Assembly (NCBI RefSeq): GCF_001649575.2
Contig: NC_051440.1
Span: forward strand, 23,856,476-23,920,475
DNA: 64,000 nucleotides
From: Kryptolebias marmoratus
Lineage: Eukaryota > Chordata > Actinopteri > Cyprinodontiformes > Rivulidae
Reading direction: 5' to 3'
The position numbers and the translations under genes are program-made. Under the pieces are notes generated by a model. That model worked only from the letters and a program-made list of their open reading frames with translations. It was not told the origin of the DNA and searched no databases. Below, piece after piece: positions 12,801-23,187 of this stretch (position 1 is the first letter of the stretch; each line of letters opens with the position of its first letter).

Positions 12801-15435
12801 TGAAGACATTTGAATCTACTTATTTCCATATTTTACAGAAATTTACAGGCCTGAAGTAAACCATTCACCTCATTATTGCTGTGGTTTTAAAATATTTATT
12901 CTAGGTTTATTTAATCAAGCTGCTTTTTATGGTTTCAAGCAACTAACAAAAAGCTCTGCCAGTTAATATTACAGTGCTGTGATGCTGCAACTAGTGAAGG
13001 GTTTAATTAAAAGTAATTCAGGTTTGTTCCTCTTTAGTTGGTTATAATTTTCAGCTCAAAAGAAGTGGAATCATTAAGAAAAAGGAAAAAAAAAAGAGCA
13101 GAAGGTCTCTGGAAAGCTGTCACTGTTTTTTCCTTATAACAAACCGTCAAGCTGCTTCTCTCCAGATGTTTCAGATGAACCATCTGAGACACGAGAACGA
13201 GTTGATGCTGAAGGAATCTGACACAAAAACCAGAGCTAACAGACGCTTTGAAGCAGAACTAAAAAATCCCACCTTCCTATCAGGTCTTCATTTTTAATCA
13301 TCATCCATCCTCTGCTGATTGTCTGTGGTGGGGTAAAGGAGGCAGCAGGTCCAGGAGGGAAACCCAGACCTCCTTCTCCCCAGCGATTCTCCAGCTCCTC
13401 CTGGATCCCAGAGAGGAAACAGAATCCCTGCAGGGAGTTCTGGGTCTTCCCCAAGGTCTCCTCCCAGTGAGACATGCCTAAAAAACCTCCAAAGGGAGGC
13501 GTCCTAATCAGATGAACCACCTCAGCTGACGCCTTTCGATGAGGAGGAGCAGCGGCTCTACGCCGAGCTCCCCCCGTATGACGGAGCTCCTCACCGTGTC
13601 TCTAAGGCTGAGCCCAGAGAAGGAACCTCATTTCAGCCGCTCATATCCAGGATCTCCTTCTTTCTGTCATGATCCAAACCTCATGACCACAGTTGAGCAG
13701 GAAATGGAGAGTTTTGCCTTTCAAATAAACTCTTTTTTGACCATGACCGTCCGGAGCAGCGTCCTCATTACTGAAGATGAGGCTCCGATCCATCGATCCA
13801 TCGATCCGTCTCCTGCTCCATCCTACCATCACACCTGAACAAGACGCCAAGATACTTAACTCCTCCAAGTGAGGCAAAGTCTTTATTACACACGTGTTTC
13901 TAATCAACTGATTAAACTTGCAACACGTGTATTATAGGCAGATGCAGTCAAATGTTTAATATTATCTAATAAGTCAGAATAACAGAGGCGTTTGAATGGT
14001 ACAACAGAATCAGTGAGAGGTTTCTCACACGTGTTTCCACACATAAACAACAGAAAAACAATGCTCCTAAATGTAAACCTGACATATTGCTGGTGCTGAA
14101 GCTGCCATGTCAAACTATGATAACTTATTATTCACAATATGTTGCCTTTACATGTTTCCCTCATGGCCCTATCAGAAACACCCGATACTGTTTTTGATTT
14201 GTAGAGATCAGAAATAAACTATAAATACCACATAAATGACAGAAGAGTTTACCCAAACTATGATAAGGAATATCTAAGACGATATGATATAGAAAAAGTG
14301 GATGTAAATGATGAAATGTAATATATTTAGTTTATGTAATATATTTAGGCATCAAGTTATCTCTGTGCAAACTGGGGCTGCAGGGACTGCAGTGAGAACA
14401 CAAATGTTTCTCATGTTGGGTAAATTTAAAGGAGATTACTGGAATCCTTTGGGTTTCGATTCACCTTCTGAAACCCCCAAAACAGTCCTTAAATAAGGGG
14501 ATGCTCGGGTAAAGCTCTGCTAACTGAATAATTGATAATTTACCGGCATACAAGTCATTCTGGCTGGCTCTGGAAGCAGATACAACACAGATAGCCATAA
14601 TATGTCAACAAACGCGAAACTACTTTGTGCAAAAATAGCTCCGTGGTTACTCAGTGTCAAAATAAAGAAGCTGAAGGTCAAATAGAAATAAGCTCAGGTT
14701 GTTTGGGATGGGAACGAGGTGTCGTTTGTAGCTTTGTTCCCGTGTGCCAAACTCCGTTCGAAATTCGTATGATTTAACAAGTTTTCTGTGTATCTTCGAA
14801 TAAACACAAATTAAAATAAAATTCGAGAAATATTTATAAAACACTGACAGGCACTTTTAAATTCCGCAGTAATATGGTGAGCCAAACAGTTAGCAATTTA
14901 TAGCAATCGGAGACAAAAACATTGGTCACGGTGCCGATAAGCTAAAAATAAGTTCTTACTGCATGAAAATAAATCAAAAATACGTTAGATTAAAGCATGT
15001 TATCAGGCAGAATTTCTCCCCGAATATAAAGCGGGGTTTAATGTAATACAGGCGTTAACTTTTTAAAGAAGGAAACGCTGTTAAATGTTCACTTTTCCGT
15101 GTTTGTTTTGGGTGAACGCGACGGGACGGAGAGAAGTTGGGAGCCGTCCTACCGTCCTTTAATGTCACGGTTCCGTCCCGGAGCAGCAGGATGGAGGACG
15201 GGTCCTTCACCCGGCAGGCTCTCCCGGGCGGCGGGCGGGGCACTCTGAGCCCGCTGCAGCACTGGTAGCACACCGCCCATGCCTGCTCCTCGTTGATGGG
15301 CTGCTCGTAGGACTTCAGCACCGCCTCCAGAGACAGCTCCCGGGGCTCGGCCAGGTCCCGCGCCTCTCCGCGGTCCGTGGAGGCGGTGACGCAGGGGTCC
15401 CCGTCCTCGGCGCTTCTGTTGGTGGATCTGGCCAT
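681..15435 (-). CDS. spire2: SPIRE-type actin nucleation factor, 5' part (spire2-like)
   Basis: Spire proteins nucleate actin filaments through WH2 repeats, bind formins through the KIND domain, and act on vesicle membranes. Eight minus-strand exons join in phase to give about 441 residues: 15435-15153, 7144-7107, 6514-6125, 5337-5257, 5142-4978, 3134-3048, 2844-2727 and 841-681. Domain order is KIND (about residues 25-240, interrupted by an acidic Glu run), then four WH2 repeats (about 250-385), then a linker containing [14 protein letters not shown], which I recall from SPIRE2 rather than SPIRE1. The start is the ATG at 15435 (MARS), which resembles the mammalian SPIRE2 start; an upstream in-frame ORF extension lacks this resemblance. 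The Spire box and FYVE-like finger are missing because the gene continues beyond position 1. Paralogue assignment is from memory. Confidence 0.9.
2727..2844 (-). CDS. spire2: spire2 exon 7: WH2 repeat D
   Basis: 39 codons plus one base. Two acceptors lie seven bases apart; the upstream one (ctttag, exon start 2844) is chosen because it keeps frame with exon 6 and gives the conserved VSERS. WH2-D follows as [20 protein letters not shown] Pro/Gln run (PPPPPQQQ) replaces the shorter human segment. Confidence 0.88.
3048..3134 (-). CDS. spire2: spire2 exon 6: WH2 repeat C
   Basis: 29 codons reading [20 protein letters not shown] and then IRSRPPLKP. This is the linker and third WH2 repeat, which in Spire cooperates with the linker to nucleate actin. 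Donor is CCA/gtgagt. Confidence 0.92.
4110..4700 (+). mobile_element. RTE-like LINE fragment, end of ORF2 and 3' tail
   Basis: The plus strand encodes the C-terminal end of a non-LTR reverse transcriptase, including [33 protein letters not shown] and RLRWFGHVQ, a hallmark of RTE-like LINEs common in fish. The RLRWFGHVQ segment is repeated in a short local duplication (about 4470-4560). The copy is frameshifted, contains two N bases (4383, 4387), and ends with a gtgacccctga-type 3' end. It sits in spire2 intron 5 in the opposite orientation to that gene. Confidence 0.75.
4978..5142 (-). CDS. spire2: spire2 exon 5: WH2 repeats A and B
   Basis: 55 codons. WH2-A is the [20 protein letters not shown] helix with its LKKV actin-binding motif. 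WH2-B is [19 protein letters not shown] with an LRKV motif. These are the strongest SPIRE matches in the window. The donor is ATG/gtgagc. Confidence 0.93.
5257..5337 (-). CDS. spire2: spire2 exon 4: KIND-WH2 linker
   Basis: 27 codons starting [13 protein letters not shown] and ending HRDW, flanked by tgtgcag and TGG/gtgaga. It matches the short linker between KIND and the first WH2 repeat in SPIRE2, and is in phase with both neighbours. Confidence 0.88.
6125..6514 (-). CDS. spire2: spire2 exon 3: second part of KIND with acidic insert
   Basis: 130 codons in phase 0. It contains [20 protein letters not shown] and [12 protein letters not shown], both diagnostic for SPIRE KIND, and then a Gly/Asn/Asp-rich loop with a run of about 12 Glu codons (near 6290-6330). 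The exon ends with [20 protein letters not shown] and IRDAKE. The Glu run is a GAG/GAA repeat and may vary in length between individuals. Confidence 0.92.
7107..7144 (-). CDS. spire2: spire2 exon 2: 38-nt microexon inside KIND
   Basis: A 38-base exon between a ctccag acceptor and a CAG/gtgaga donor. Joined to exon 1 it reads [13 protein letters not shown] and restores phase with exon 3, whose first codon is in phase 0. Without it, exons 1 and 3 are out of frame, which is strong evidence that it is real. It encodes the variable loop between the two halves of KIND. Confidence 0.8.
7145..10364. other. spire2 intron 1, distal part, nothing recognised
   Basis: AT-rich intronic sequence between the exon 2 acceptor and the hairpin at 10365. 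Several short open frames on both strands show no recognisable motif, no repeated homology within the window and no convincing splice context. Confidence 0.5.
10365..10419. repeat. Perfect 23-bp hairpin with 9-nt loop
   Basis: Arms 10365-10387 and 10397-10419 are exact reverse complements over 23 bp and GC-rich in an AT-rich intron. Flanks are not complementary, so the stem ends sharply. The GGTGGTGCAGCGG core recalls the tRNA-like head of fish SINEs, so it may be a folded-back SINE fragment. It is rather short for a typical pre-miRNA. Confidence 0.7.
10970..11420 (+). repeat. Two tandem copies of a dispersed fish repeat
   Basis: Two adjacent degenerate copies of a non-coding repeat recognised by phrases such as 'ggacagattttaatgaaac', a 'gagtcaacccagtttaagatg' segment and 'agctgtgagtcattcccaac'. 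Related copies lie near 27230-27500, 35520-36010 and 40915-41215. No terminal structure or coding capacity is seen, so it is probably a non-autonomous element of unknown class. Confidence 0.55.
11421..13235. other. spire2 intron 1, central part, nothing recognised
   Basis: A slightly GC-richer patch at about 11480-11660 has several CpGs but no exon-like frame. The rest is AT-rich with simple runs. No gene, RNA or clear mobile element was identified. Confidence 0.4.
13236..13910 (-). mobile_element. Degenerate LINE 3' end
   Basis: The minus strand resembles the 3' end of a widespread fish non-LTR retrotransposon: a segment like [11 protein letters not shown], then an L/R-rich part ending [17 protein letters not shown] and [15 protein letters not shown], and a ggatggatga-type tail near 13300. 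Frameshifts separate the pieces. The clade was not determined. It lies in spire2 intron 1 in the same orientation as the gene. Confidence 0.6.
13911..15052. other. spire2 intron 1, proximal part
   Basis: AT-rich sequence between the LINE remnant and exon 1 with no recognisable coding, RNA or repeat structure. A minus-strand ORF reading through from exon 1 down to about 15055 is intron sequence past the donor. Confidence 0.4.
15153..15435 (-). CDS. spire2: spire2 exon 1: start and first half of KIND
   Basis: Residues 1-94 plus one base. It contains [20 protein letters not shown], the signature opening of the SPIRE KIND fold, and ends at a GACG/gtagga donor. It is GC-rich and CpG-rich, unlike the rest of the window, as expected for a first exon in a CpG island. 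Confidence 0.9.
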
Positions 15436-15640
15436 GTCTGCGATGCCGCGGCGCCCATGCTTCACTCCGGGAGCACCGGGGCCATCTGCGCGGTGCGGGG
15501 AATCGGGCCGGTCTCTGCCGTCTGCCGCTTTCAAATACCGCAGCTGCGTCTCGTTGCGTTGTCAAGGTAGCCAACGGAAACGACCGCTTCCGGTTTTAGG
15601 GCTTAAAAAATAAAACCAGCAGTGACCGGAAGTTTAGAAG
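15436..15640 (-). promoter_or_regulatory. Candidate CpG-rich spire2 promoter with two ETS motifs
   Basis: Upstream of the spire2 ATG the sequence is CpG-rich to about 15560. Two ETS-type core motifs follow: CTTCCGG at 15587-15593 and CCGGAAG at 15626-15632, in opposite orientation. No TATA box is apparent. Such motifs are common in broadly expressed, TATA-less vertebrate promoters. The transcription start is not determined. Confidence 0.5.
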
Positions 15641-17690
15641 TAAAAGTCAGGGGCAACGTCAAAAAGTGACAAAGTGAACTAGATAAATTATGGGGTGCCG
15701 TTTGTAAAGTTACAGCAATATTTTGGTTTATTTAGCCATGTTTATTCATACCCTTTTAAAACGTCATAGTTCCAAACAAAATATTTAGTTTACAGACTAA
15801 ATGTTTATGTTCGACCGAAATATTTATTTTTCAAGCTAAATATTTAAATTGCAAACTAAATATTTAGTTTGCTAAATAGAAGTTTGCTTGGAAATTAAAT
15901 GTTTAGCTAATATGCAAATTCCTTGCCAAAAACCGGAAATGGACAACAAATGTCTAAATGTAACATAGCAAACGTAGTTTCCATGATGATGCATGTAATC
16001 GATTTCTGTTTATGTTATTTTTTGTTTTACTTCTTTCTGTTTTGGACAGATAGTGATAAAATCAATGCACTGATAGCCTAAAAATATATAAGATTAAAAA
16101 TGTCATAAAGCAAATAAGTAATATATTCATGAGTTGTGCTTTTGGAGTTTTACTTTGGTTCAGTTGAGTTTTATAGATATTAAGATTTTGTTGTGAAATG
16201 CATAAAAAACTGTGGGGGAAAAAACAATTTTAACAAATTTGTGCATCAAACAGTTTGTCGCAGAAAATTATTTTCTTGCTCCTCATTTGTTCTCAGATTA
16301 AAGTGTAGCAGTTTTGTGTAGCAGCTTTAGCACCTTGTGTTCATCAATAACAGCTGATATTTTACATATTTACTCCTGATTTAAGCTGCAACTACACATG
16401 AGCTTTAAACAAGATTACAAAGTCTTCTTCAACATTTAACACAACTAGTGACCAAACTCATCAGTGTCACTCTTTTTACGGCTTTTTTTGTTTGTTTTAG
16501 GACGTGTTAAAACAAAAGACTGGTGATCAGAACCATAAGTGAACGAAATATCGGTTTGACCACAAGATGGCGTCAGTGTCACATGACCTCATCCCCAGTA
16601 AAACGATGCAATGTGCTTCTTCTGCTTTACAGCAGTGGTTTCCAAACTTTTCAGCTTCAGATTCATTAAAAAAACAGTGGTAGAGGCTTGTGACCCCAGA
16701 TATTACTGGTGTATGTTTACAATTTTTTACTAACAGCTTTATTAAATACGGGTATGATTGTCTAGACTTCATTTATTTTTATGTAAGACGTATGTCTGGT
16801 GTGTCTAAGTCTCTCCCAACAACAGCTGTTTGGGTAAACAACCTGTTTTGATGCATTTGGTAAACAATCATAAAGTCCCTGAATAACAATAGCCTGTTGC
16901 CAGCAGACTGCTATTAACTTTTGTTTTTCTTGCAACATATAAAAACAAGCAAGCAAAACAATCGAAATGAATCTTGTGTGTGTCATGGAAGTTTAATTAC
17001 TTGAAAAAAAAACCTTAAGTGGAACTTTGTACACACAGTTATTAAGTTGTCTCCTGTCTTTAGCCAATCATGGCTTATGTTGTAAACATGTTAAACTCAG
17101 CTGCAAAAGGCCTATTATAAGATAAAAAGTGAAACTCTTACTATAGTTTTAGGTGAAGTACACAGTTCAGGTGTATAAGTAACTGTCTGGTATGTACATA
17201 CTTACTGGTGAACACCTGGTGTTTGTGGGTGAATAAATAATAAAAAATATCCAGCCTAGTTTCAGCTTTTTCGGCAATTTTCAGCAAAGTATTTGAGCAC
17301 CCAGCATTCATCTTCAGTTTTCACAGAAGACACAACTTCTCTAGTTATTTGTAGTTATTAGTTAGTAACTAACTACAAATAAGTTAGTTATTTGCATTTG
17401 CTTGGTTGAAAACTTTGTGTCAGGATTTGATGTAATTTCCGAGCTTGTGAATTGTTTTCAGAACTTTTGCCTCCTTTTACTTGTGCTTAGAATATTTTGA
17501 CGGTAAAACCTGTTTTGATTATACTGAAGGCAGATGCAAGTCAGCTGTGCGCGGTCAGTGAAAGATATATGTTTGACCACAAAAACCACAATAAATCAAA
17601 CTTCAACCTTGTGGAAGTTAAAACGGCCTACCTGCCACTGTCGTTACTCTTATGCATCACTGTCACACAAAAGTAGGAAAAAACAAAACT
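15641..17690. other. Intergenic, AT-rich
   Basis: Between the spire2 promoter and the sulfotransferase cluster. It contains a short 12-bp-arm palindrome (about 17344-17380) and AT-rich sequence built of 'aaatattta' words at 15780-15900. No gene recognised. Confidence 0.4.
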
Positions 17691-17694
17691 GGTC

Positions 17695-18420
17695 AAAAAC
17701 GAGTTCAGTCAAGCTTGGATCTCAGCTGAGGCTTCCTTTAATAAAGTATCTTCATTTCAGGTATTACAAACAATTGAACAAATATAAATGAATTGAAAAA
17801 ACAAAAACCCAACAGATGAATTTAATGAAGTTGAGTCACACCAAGTAATGATTCGGAAATATTACATTTATTTGAAGAACACTTTAATAACTAAAAGGTG
17901 ATTCTAATGTTCAATAAGAAAACAAGTTTCAATACAGTGATAAGTTGATTCAGTAAAATATAGGTATAAAGTCATTTCCATCAAAATATCAAAAGCTTCT
18001 AAGCATTAGTTAACAGAAAAATGCAAAGTCATGTAAAAATAAGCCTAAAAGCTGCTGCAGAAAGAATTTAGAAAAGGTAAATATGATCCCAGATGTTTGT
18101 AGATCTATAAGACAAACAAAGAAACATTCAGACTCAGTTGGATCATCGGGTGAAGCTTTCAACTCTGGTTAAGGTTTCAGGTTTCATACTGATGTAGTCG
18201 AACCAGAAAAAGATGAGACAATTTTTATATCAGCGTATAAAAATACTTTCTACATTTGCATGAAGCAAACCTGTAATTACAGAGGACAGTTTTTTTTTCT
18301 CACCTAAGGAAACAGACATTGCAATAAAAATATCTTTATTGTTCCCAACAATGCCATAACCTGTAAAGATTTAATACATGTACAAATTTATAGAATCTTT
18401 ACGCTAAAAATATTTCTAAA
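17695..18420 (-). repeat. CHST 3'-flank module, copy 1 (gene A)
   Basis: This block reappears at 24295-24800 (same orientation), 33540-34080 (inverted) and 34850-35280 (same orientation, shorter), with a few substitutions and small indels. It lies just beyond the stop of gene A on the minus strand and probably includes its 3'UTR. The repeats show that 3' ends of sulfotransferase genes were copied along with or without the coding exon. Confidence 0.75.
18335..18340 (-). terminator. Candidate poly(A) signal for gene A
   Basis: AATAAA on the minus strand about 290 nt after the gene A stop codon. Position and orientation suit a polyadenylation signal; no transcript evidence. Confidence 0.4.
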
Positions 18421-18631
18421 AGACTTGGTCACATTGACACCAGAGGTTTAATATCAACTACCTTAAAGGACCCTAAACAATCGTTCATAAAAGCCTGGGA
18501 AATGAGACCGTGTCTCAGCGAGTTGAGCAGACTGGGGACTCTTACAGAATCTGTGATGTTTTTTAGTATTAATCTGTCGTTCATGTTTTAACTCTTACTA
18601 TCTGCTCTGTTTTAGCTGGTTTCCAGCTGAA

Positions 18632-19774
18632 CTAACGTAGTTCTCGTACAAGCAGCAGATCCAAGTCAAGTCTCTTCTGCTCCTCTTCACTGTGAACGCT
18701 CCTGTACCCGAGCAGCTCCATGGCTTCTCCACAAACTTCTTGAACACGTTTGACCTTGCTGTGTGGCAGCATGGTGCGCCAGGCCTCGGACACCTGGGTA
18801 GCATTTCTAGGGATAACTTGGAAAGCCTGCTTCCCAGTGCCTTTTCCCTTTCCGTGAGTCGTCTTGTAGATCCATTCCTCCATCTGTTTGGTCATCTCTA
18901 AACCTACAAACTGATAAATATCACTGACTTCCTTTAGTGGGTTGCGAGCCATGTCTTCATAGCGAATCATTTTGTAGCGGCCTTCAAGAAATGGAGGAGG
19001 TTTCAGGATGGCCGTCTCATAAATCTCCAAATGACTATGACAGACTTCCTGCATGACTGAATATTGCACCTCTGCTGCTGGTATGTCTTTCTGCTCCAAG
19101 ACAATAGTGCTGTCAAACATAAGTTTACCTGGTAATGCATCTCTAGACCTGTACACGGCCCGAGGGTCGCGGACCAGATGAACGATGCGGAGATCCAGGT
19201 TGGGGTCTTGCAGAAGGGGGTAAAGGGATTTCAGCTCAAAAAGTCGCACTTCTTTTAAAACAACATGACTGTGTGTTCTACAGGCCTTTTCCACCTTCTG
19301 CAAACCCTTAACGTCACATTTCTGACGGCATTGAGACTCGTTCCTCGCTGTGATGGAACAGGCCGGAGGCGAGCACAGAGCTCGACTTACAGTCCACATA
19401 AACAAAGAGGACACATGTGCGTTTTCTGGAAAGTAAGAATCCATTACTGAGAAGTCACACTGAAGTAGACTTCGTAGTAAATCTCTCACAGCCATTCGGA
19501 GGAGTCCAGCACGAGGTTTCTCCACTTTGGTCCACACATGCCAGGCGGGCTCCATTAGGTAGAAAACAGACGGGTGCTGGCTGAAAACCTGACCCATGAA
19601 GGAGGAACCTGATCGCCACGACGAGAGCAGCAAAACATGAACTTTACCGTCATTTTGGGCAGAATCTAAAGGACGATACTGATAATACCAGTTACAGATC
19701 AGCACCACTGATGCTCCCTGAAGAATCATCAGGGGAATCAGGGTCTTAAAGCTAATTATACTCCTAGAACCCAT
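18632..19774 (-). CDS. Carbohydrate 6-O-sulfotransferase, CHST5/6-like (gene A)
   Basis: A type II Golgi membrane enzyme predicted to transfer sulfate from PAPS to the 6-OH of GlcNAc or Gal, as in keratan sulfate synthesis. The 380 residues have a short cytosolic tail, a membrane anchor (about 10-28), the 5'-phosphosulfate loop SSWRSGSS (51-58) and the 3'-phosphate site in RIVHLVRDPRAVYRS (196-210). Family blocks are QHPSVFYLMEPAWHVW, RALCSPPAC and FLEGRYKMIRYEDMARNP. N-glycosylation sequons are N145 and N324. One coding exon; the start is the first ATG after a conserved 5'UTR acceptor. Mammalian CHST5/6 are about 390-410 aa; this copy lacks the last residues because of a stop where gene C has Lys. 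Its sequence differs from gene B mainly at residues 129-315. Exact substrate is not predictable. Confidence 0.93.
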   Translation of the reverse strand: MGSRSIISFKTLIPLMILQGASVVLICNWYYQYRPLDSAQNDGKVHVLLLSSWRSGSSFMGQVFSQHPSVFYLMEPAWHVWTKVEKPRAGLLRMAVRDLLRSLLQCDFSVMDSYFPENAHVSSLFMWTVSRALCSPPACSITARNESQCRQKCDVKGLQKVEKACRTHSHVVLKEVRLFELKSLYPLLQDPNLDLRIVHLVRDPRAVYRSRDALPGKLMFDSTIVLEQKDIPAAEVQYSVMQEVCHSHLEIYETAILKPPPFLEGRYKMIRYEDMARNPLKEVSDIYQFVGLEMTKQMEEWIYKTTHGKGKGTGKQAFQVIPRNATQVSEAWRTMLPHSKVKRVQEVCGEAMELLGYRSVHSEEEQKRLDLDLLLVRELR

Positions 19775-19853
19775 GGCTGTGGGTCTTTGTCAGCTTTAAA
19801 TGCAGGAGAACATCTGCCGTTTCTGTCTTTTGTTGAGGAAAGTGTAGTCTCTT
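19775..19853 (-). promoter_or_regulatory. Gene A 5'UTR part of the coding exon, splice acceptor
   Basis: A pyrimidine-rich cccacag acceptor ends at 19854 and the exon begins AAGAGACT. The segment up to the ATG contains CAGATGTTCTCCTGCA, which is shared with small changes by all five intact paralogues at the same place. It indicates a non-coding upstream exon. For gene A that exon is not seen; it would lie past 22600, where the N run begins. Confidence 0.65.
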
Positions 19854-19999
19854 CTGTGGGGAAAAAGACACAAAAAGAAAAAAGAATTGATATTTTTGAC
19901 TAACATGCAGATTTCCTAAATACAACCTCCAGTCTCCATAACCTTTTGATTTCACTGTCTCTAAACAAAGAACATCTTGGCAACATTTACAAACCAAGA

Positions 20000-20591
20000 C
20001 TGCTCAGCAGAAATAGTCTGGGTTTGGCTGCTGCCAGGAGAACGGTGCTTGTCTGACTGCATTGTGTAACGTGCAAAGTTTGGTGGAGGGAGGATGATGG
20101 TGTGGGCTTGTTTTTCAGGAGTTGGCTCGGCTTAGTTCCAGTGAAAGGAACTCTTCATGTTTCAGCACAGCAAGACATTTCATGCTCCCAACTTTGTGGG
20201 ATTAGTTTGGGGATGTTCCCTTCCTGTTCCAACATGGCTGAGCACCAGAGCCCAAAGCAAGGTCCACAAAGACATGGATCAGGAAGAACCTGACCATCCT
20301 GCACAGAGTCCTGACCTCAACCCGGCAGAACACCTTTGGGATGAATTAGAGCAGAGACTGAGAGCCTTCTGTCCAACATCAGTGTCTCACAGATGAGCTT
20401 CTGGAAGAATGGTCCAAAAATTCCCATAAACTCTCCTAAACCTGTGGAAAACCTTCCCAGAAGAGCTGAAGCTGTTATAGAAGCAGAGTGGGCCAACATC
20501 AGATTAAACCCTGTGGATTAAAAATAGGATATAACACAAGTTCAAATGTTTGTGAAGGGAGGCGAGTGAATACTTTTGGCAATATAGTGTA
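20000..20591 (+). mobile_element. Truncated Tc1/mariner element (left arm)
   Basis: The plus strand encodes the end of a Tc1-type DDE transposase, including HPAQSPDLNPAEHLWDELEQ with the D of the catalytic triad region, and the element ends at an inverted terminal sequence ACTTTTGGCAATATAGTGTA (to 20591). The 5' half and its terminal repeat are missing and the frame is broken. It lies in the presumed 5'UTR intron of gene A, antisense to the gene, and was copied into the other arm. Confidence 0.85.
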
Positions 20592-22599
20592 TGTGATACA
20601 GAATTGATTTTTTTCTTTTTTTGTTGCTAAGAGCTGGACTGCAGTATGATTACTGTTCCAGTAAAGGGGACAAAGCTGGGGGACAATAATTTGCACAGCT
20701 GTGAGTCATTTCCAAGTAGTTTGTCCTTGTCTCATAAGATGTTACAAACTGAAACCTGGAGGATTTTAAAGAACAAGACAAGCACTTATGTTCATGGAAA
20801 ATAATGTCACAATACATTTGTGCTTGCATTGTCTTAACTAAAAAAAAAAATTACCCTTGTGGGTGTGGTACAGGACTGCATTTTTAAACAAATAGCTTCC
20901 ACCTCCAGTACATGTTCTCCCTGGTTGACCTCCCACTTCCACAGCCTCAGTCTAAGAAAGAGGATGGCATAAACACAATCCTGAAGACCACTATAAGTCT
21001 TTATATTGAATAAAAAAGTCCTGCGTACAACAAGATCATCTTACTATTGTGGCCAGGTTGACTCACTCCCATACTGCAAGTGATCGGCACTGTAGCGGCT
21101 AAAATGCTATATTTTACGCTACTGGTTGCTGTTCTTCCTGGTGAGCTTTGGTTGTACGTGCCCTTTGTTAAACTTGTTATGCAAATCTTCCTTGTCAGCT
21201 TATAGATCATAAAGCCATTTATTTCCTTTAAAGCACCCATTCATCTTGTCATTTTCCATCAGCACAAAATACATCCACATAAACTCTTAAATTATGCACA
21301 GTAGAAAACCGTTTGCCTCCTACCATTAGCAACACCTGAGTAGAAACACACCTGACCTTAAATAACCCATCCCAGCAATACACCAAATGAAATACACCCC
21401 TAAGAGGGGAAAAACAAACATGAAATAGATAAATGGCTTCTACAAACACGTTCCCTCAGCGCTCAGCAGTAATGATTTATAGACTTTCGGCAAAGGAAAT
21501 TTTGTTAGTCAAATATATTACTGTCTCGTTAGCCATCTAGTTCAATCTTCATTTCTGATACGATCTCAGAACACGGCGGCATGTGCGGTTTGACATTTCT
21601 ATGTTAAAGAGTTTTCAATATAGAGCTTGGACAAGAAATTGTTTCTGATGATGCTGAAAAACTGGACCATGCTTCCATCACCTGCAGACCAGACTGTTAT
21701 AATGCCGTTCTAGCTGGGTGTCCAAACCCGCTCACAGCTCTCCGAGCTGAAGACTAATTAGCAGATTTAACCTGATTCAGGTGTTTGTTTCAAAGCTGCA
21801 AACTACAGTAATTCCATGATTTTATCCTCTACTTGATCTAAAGAAAGCAACTGTGACTGACTACAGCATATACGTATAAAATTAGGTAAAACACACACAA
21901 TAAAATCCTCTTAGAGCTTAAAAGTCAATGTGAACTTGTATGTCGATCATAAGAACAGAGGAGGAATGTTTGGGTCTAACTCAGATTTAAGAAATGTCAG
22001 ATAAGTTACCTGTCCTCAGGTGTGTCCAACAGGCAGTTCTTCTAGTTCAGCCTTGAGCAATTAGAGGTTTTCAGCTCCAACAATGTGTCCTCGGGTGTCC
22101 TAAGAATCAAGTATTTGTTTGATTTAATCTTGTAAAAACATCAACAGACTATCAAGTTAAAGGGGAACAAATTATCAAATATTTAATCTGTCCTTTGAGA
22201 CAGATTAATGAGACAAAGTGTTTGCAGGTATGTTTGTTTAATTGGTTCACTGCCACTATTATGAGGTTTTACCCAGCAAGTTTAAACATGACTGTTTAAA
22301 TTACATCATTTAACTTGATGACAAATTTATTTGCATGTAATGCCTCATCTTTGAGAGATGAGGCAGTTTAGCACAGAGGGTAGGGATCTTGCTTCTTGCT
22401 GGGATCCTGCTTATATATCCAGGGGTAAAAAATAATAATAATAAAGTCATGTCGTGGAAAACAAACCTTCAGCTAAAGCAAACTGTTGAAAACATGAGGA
22501 TCTACAGGCTGACAGATTTTGGTAAACGGGAATTATTGGGTTTTTATGAAGCGCCTCAGGCTCACATGTGAGGTCAGAAATTGACAAAAAAAAAAAAAA

Positions 22600-23187
22600 N
22601 NNNNNNNNNNNNNNNNNNNNNNNNNNNNNNNNNNNNNNNNNNNNNNNNNNNNNNNNNNNNNNNNNNNNNNNNNNNNNNNNNNNNNNNNNNNNNNNNNNNN
22701 NNNNNNNNNNNNNNNNNNNNNNNNNNNNNNNNNNNNNNNNNNNNNNNNNNNNNNNNNNNNNNNNNNNNNNNNNNNNNNNNNNNNNNNNNNNNNNNNNNNN
22801 NNNNNNNNNNNNNNNNNNNNNNNNNNNNNNNNNNNNNNNNNNNNNNNNNNNNNNNNNNNNNNNNNNNNNNNNNNNNNNNNNNNNNNNNNNNNNNNNNNNN
22901 NNNNNNNNNNNNNNNNNNNNNNNNNNNNNNNNNNNNNNNNNNNNNNNNNNNNNNNNNNNNNNNNNNNNNNNNNNNNNNNNNNNNNNNNNNNNNNNNNNNN
23001 NNNNNNNNNNNNNNNNNNNNNNNNNNNNNNNNNNNNNNNNNNNNNNNNNNNNNNNNNNNNNNNNNNNNNNNNNNNNNNNNNNNNNNNNNNNNNNNNNNNN
23101 NNNNNNNNNNNNNNNNNNNNNNNNNNNNNNNNNNNNNNNNNNNNNNNNNNNNNNNNNNNNNNNNNNNNNNNNNNNNNNNNNNNNNNN
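22600..23187. other. Assembly gap (588 N)
   Basis: Unresolved bases directly after a poly(A) run at the inner end of the left inverted arm. Open frames that cross it are artefacts. True length and content are unknown; the first exon of gene A could be inside. Confidence 1.

Larger units (their letters stand above)
18596..22599. repeat. Left arm of a ~4-kb inverted duplication
   Basis: Reverse complement of 27964-31952. Short frames at 19764-19997, 20102-20396, 20499-20696, 21001-21240, 21249-21449 and 22389-22571 are residue-identical in the other arm. Differences include a ~14-bp indel and substitutions around 22230-22290 versus 28275-28335, and the gene-body difference described for gene B. 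The arm runs into a poly(A) tract and the assembly gap. Confidence 0.92.

Noticed and set aside
15055..15534. 159-codon frame with longer N- and C-terminal ends around spire2 exon 1
   Set aside because: The N-terminal extension is not like SPIRE2, whose start matches the internal ATG at 15435, and the C-terminal end runs into the intron after the donor at 15153.
16560..16700. Possible hAT-type transposon end ('cagcagtggtttccaaac')
   Set aside because: Only a short resemblance, with no matching opposite end or transposase remnant found.
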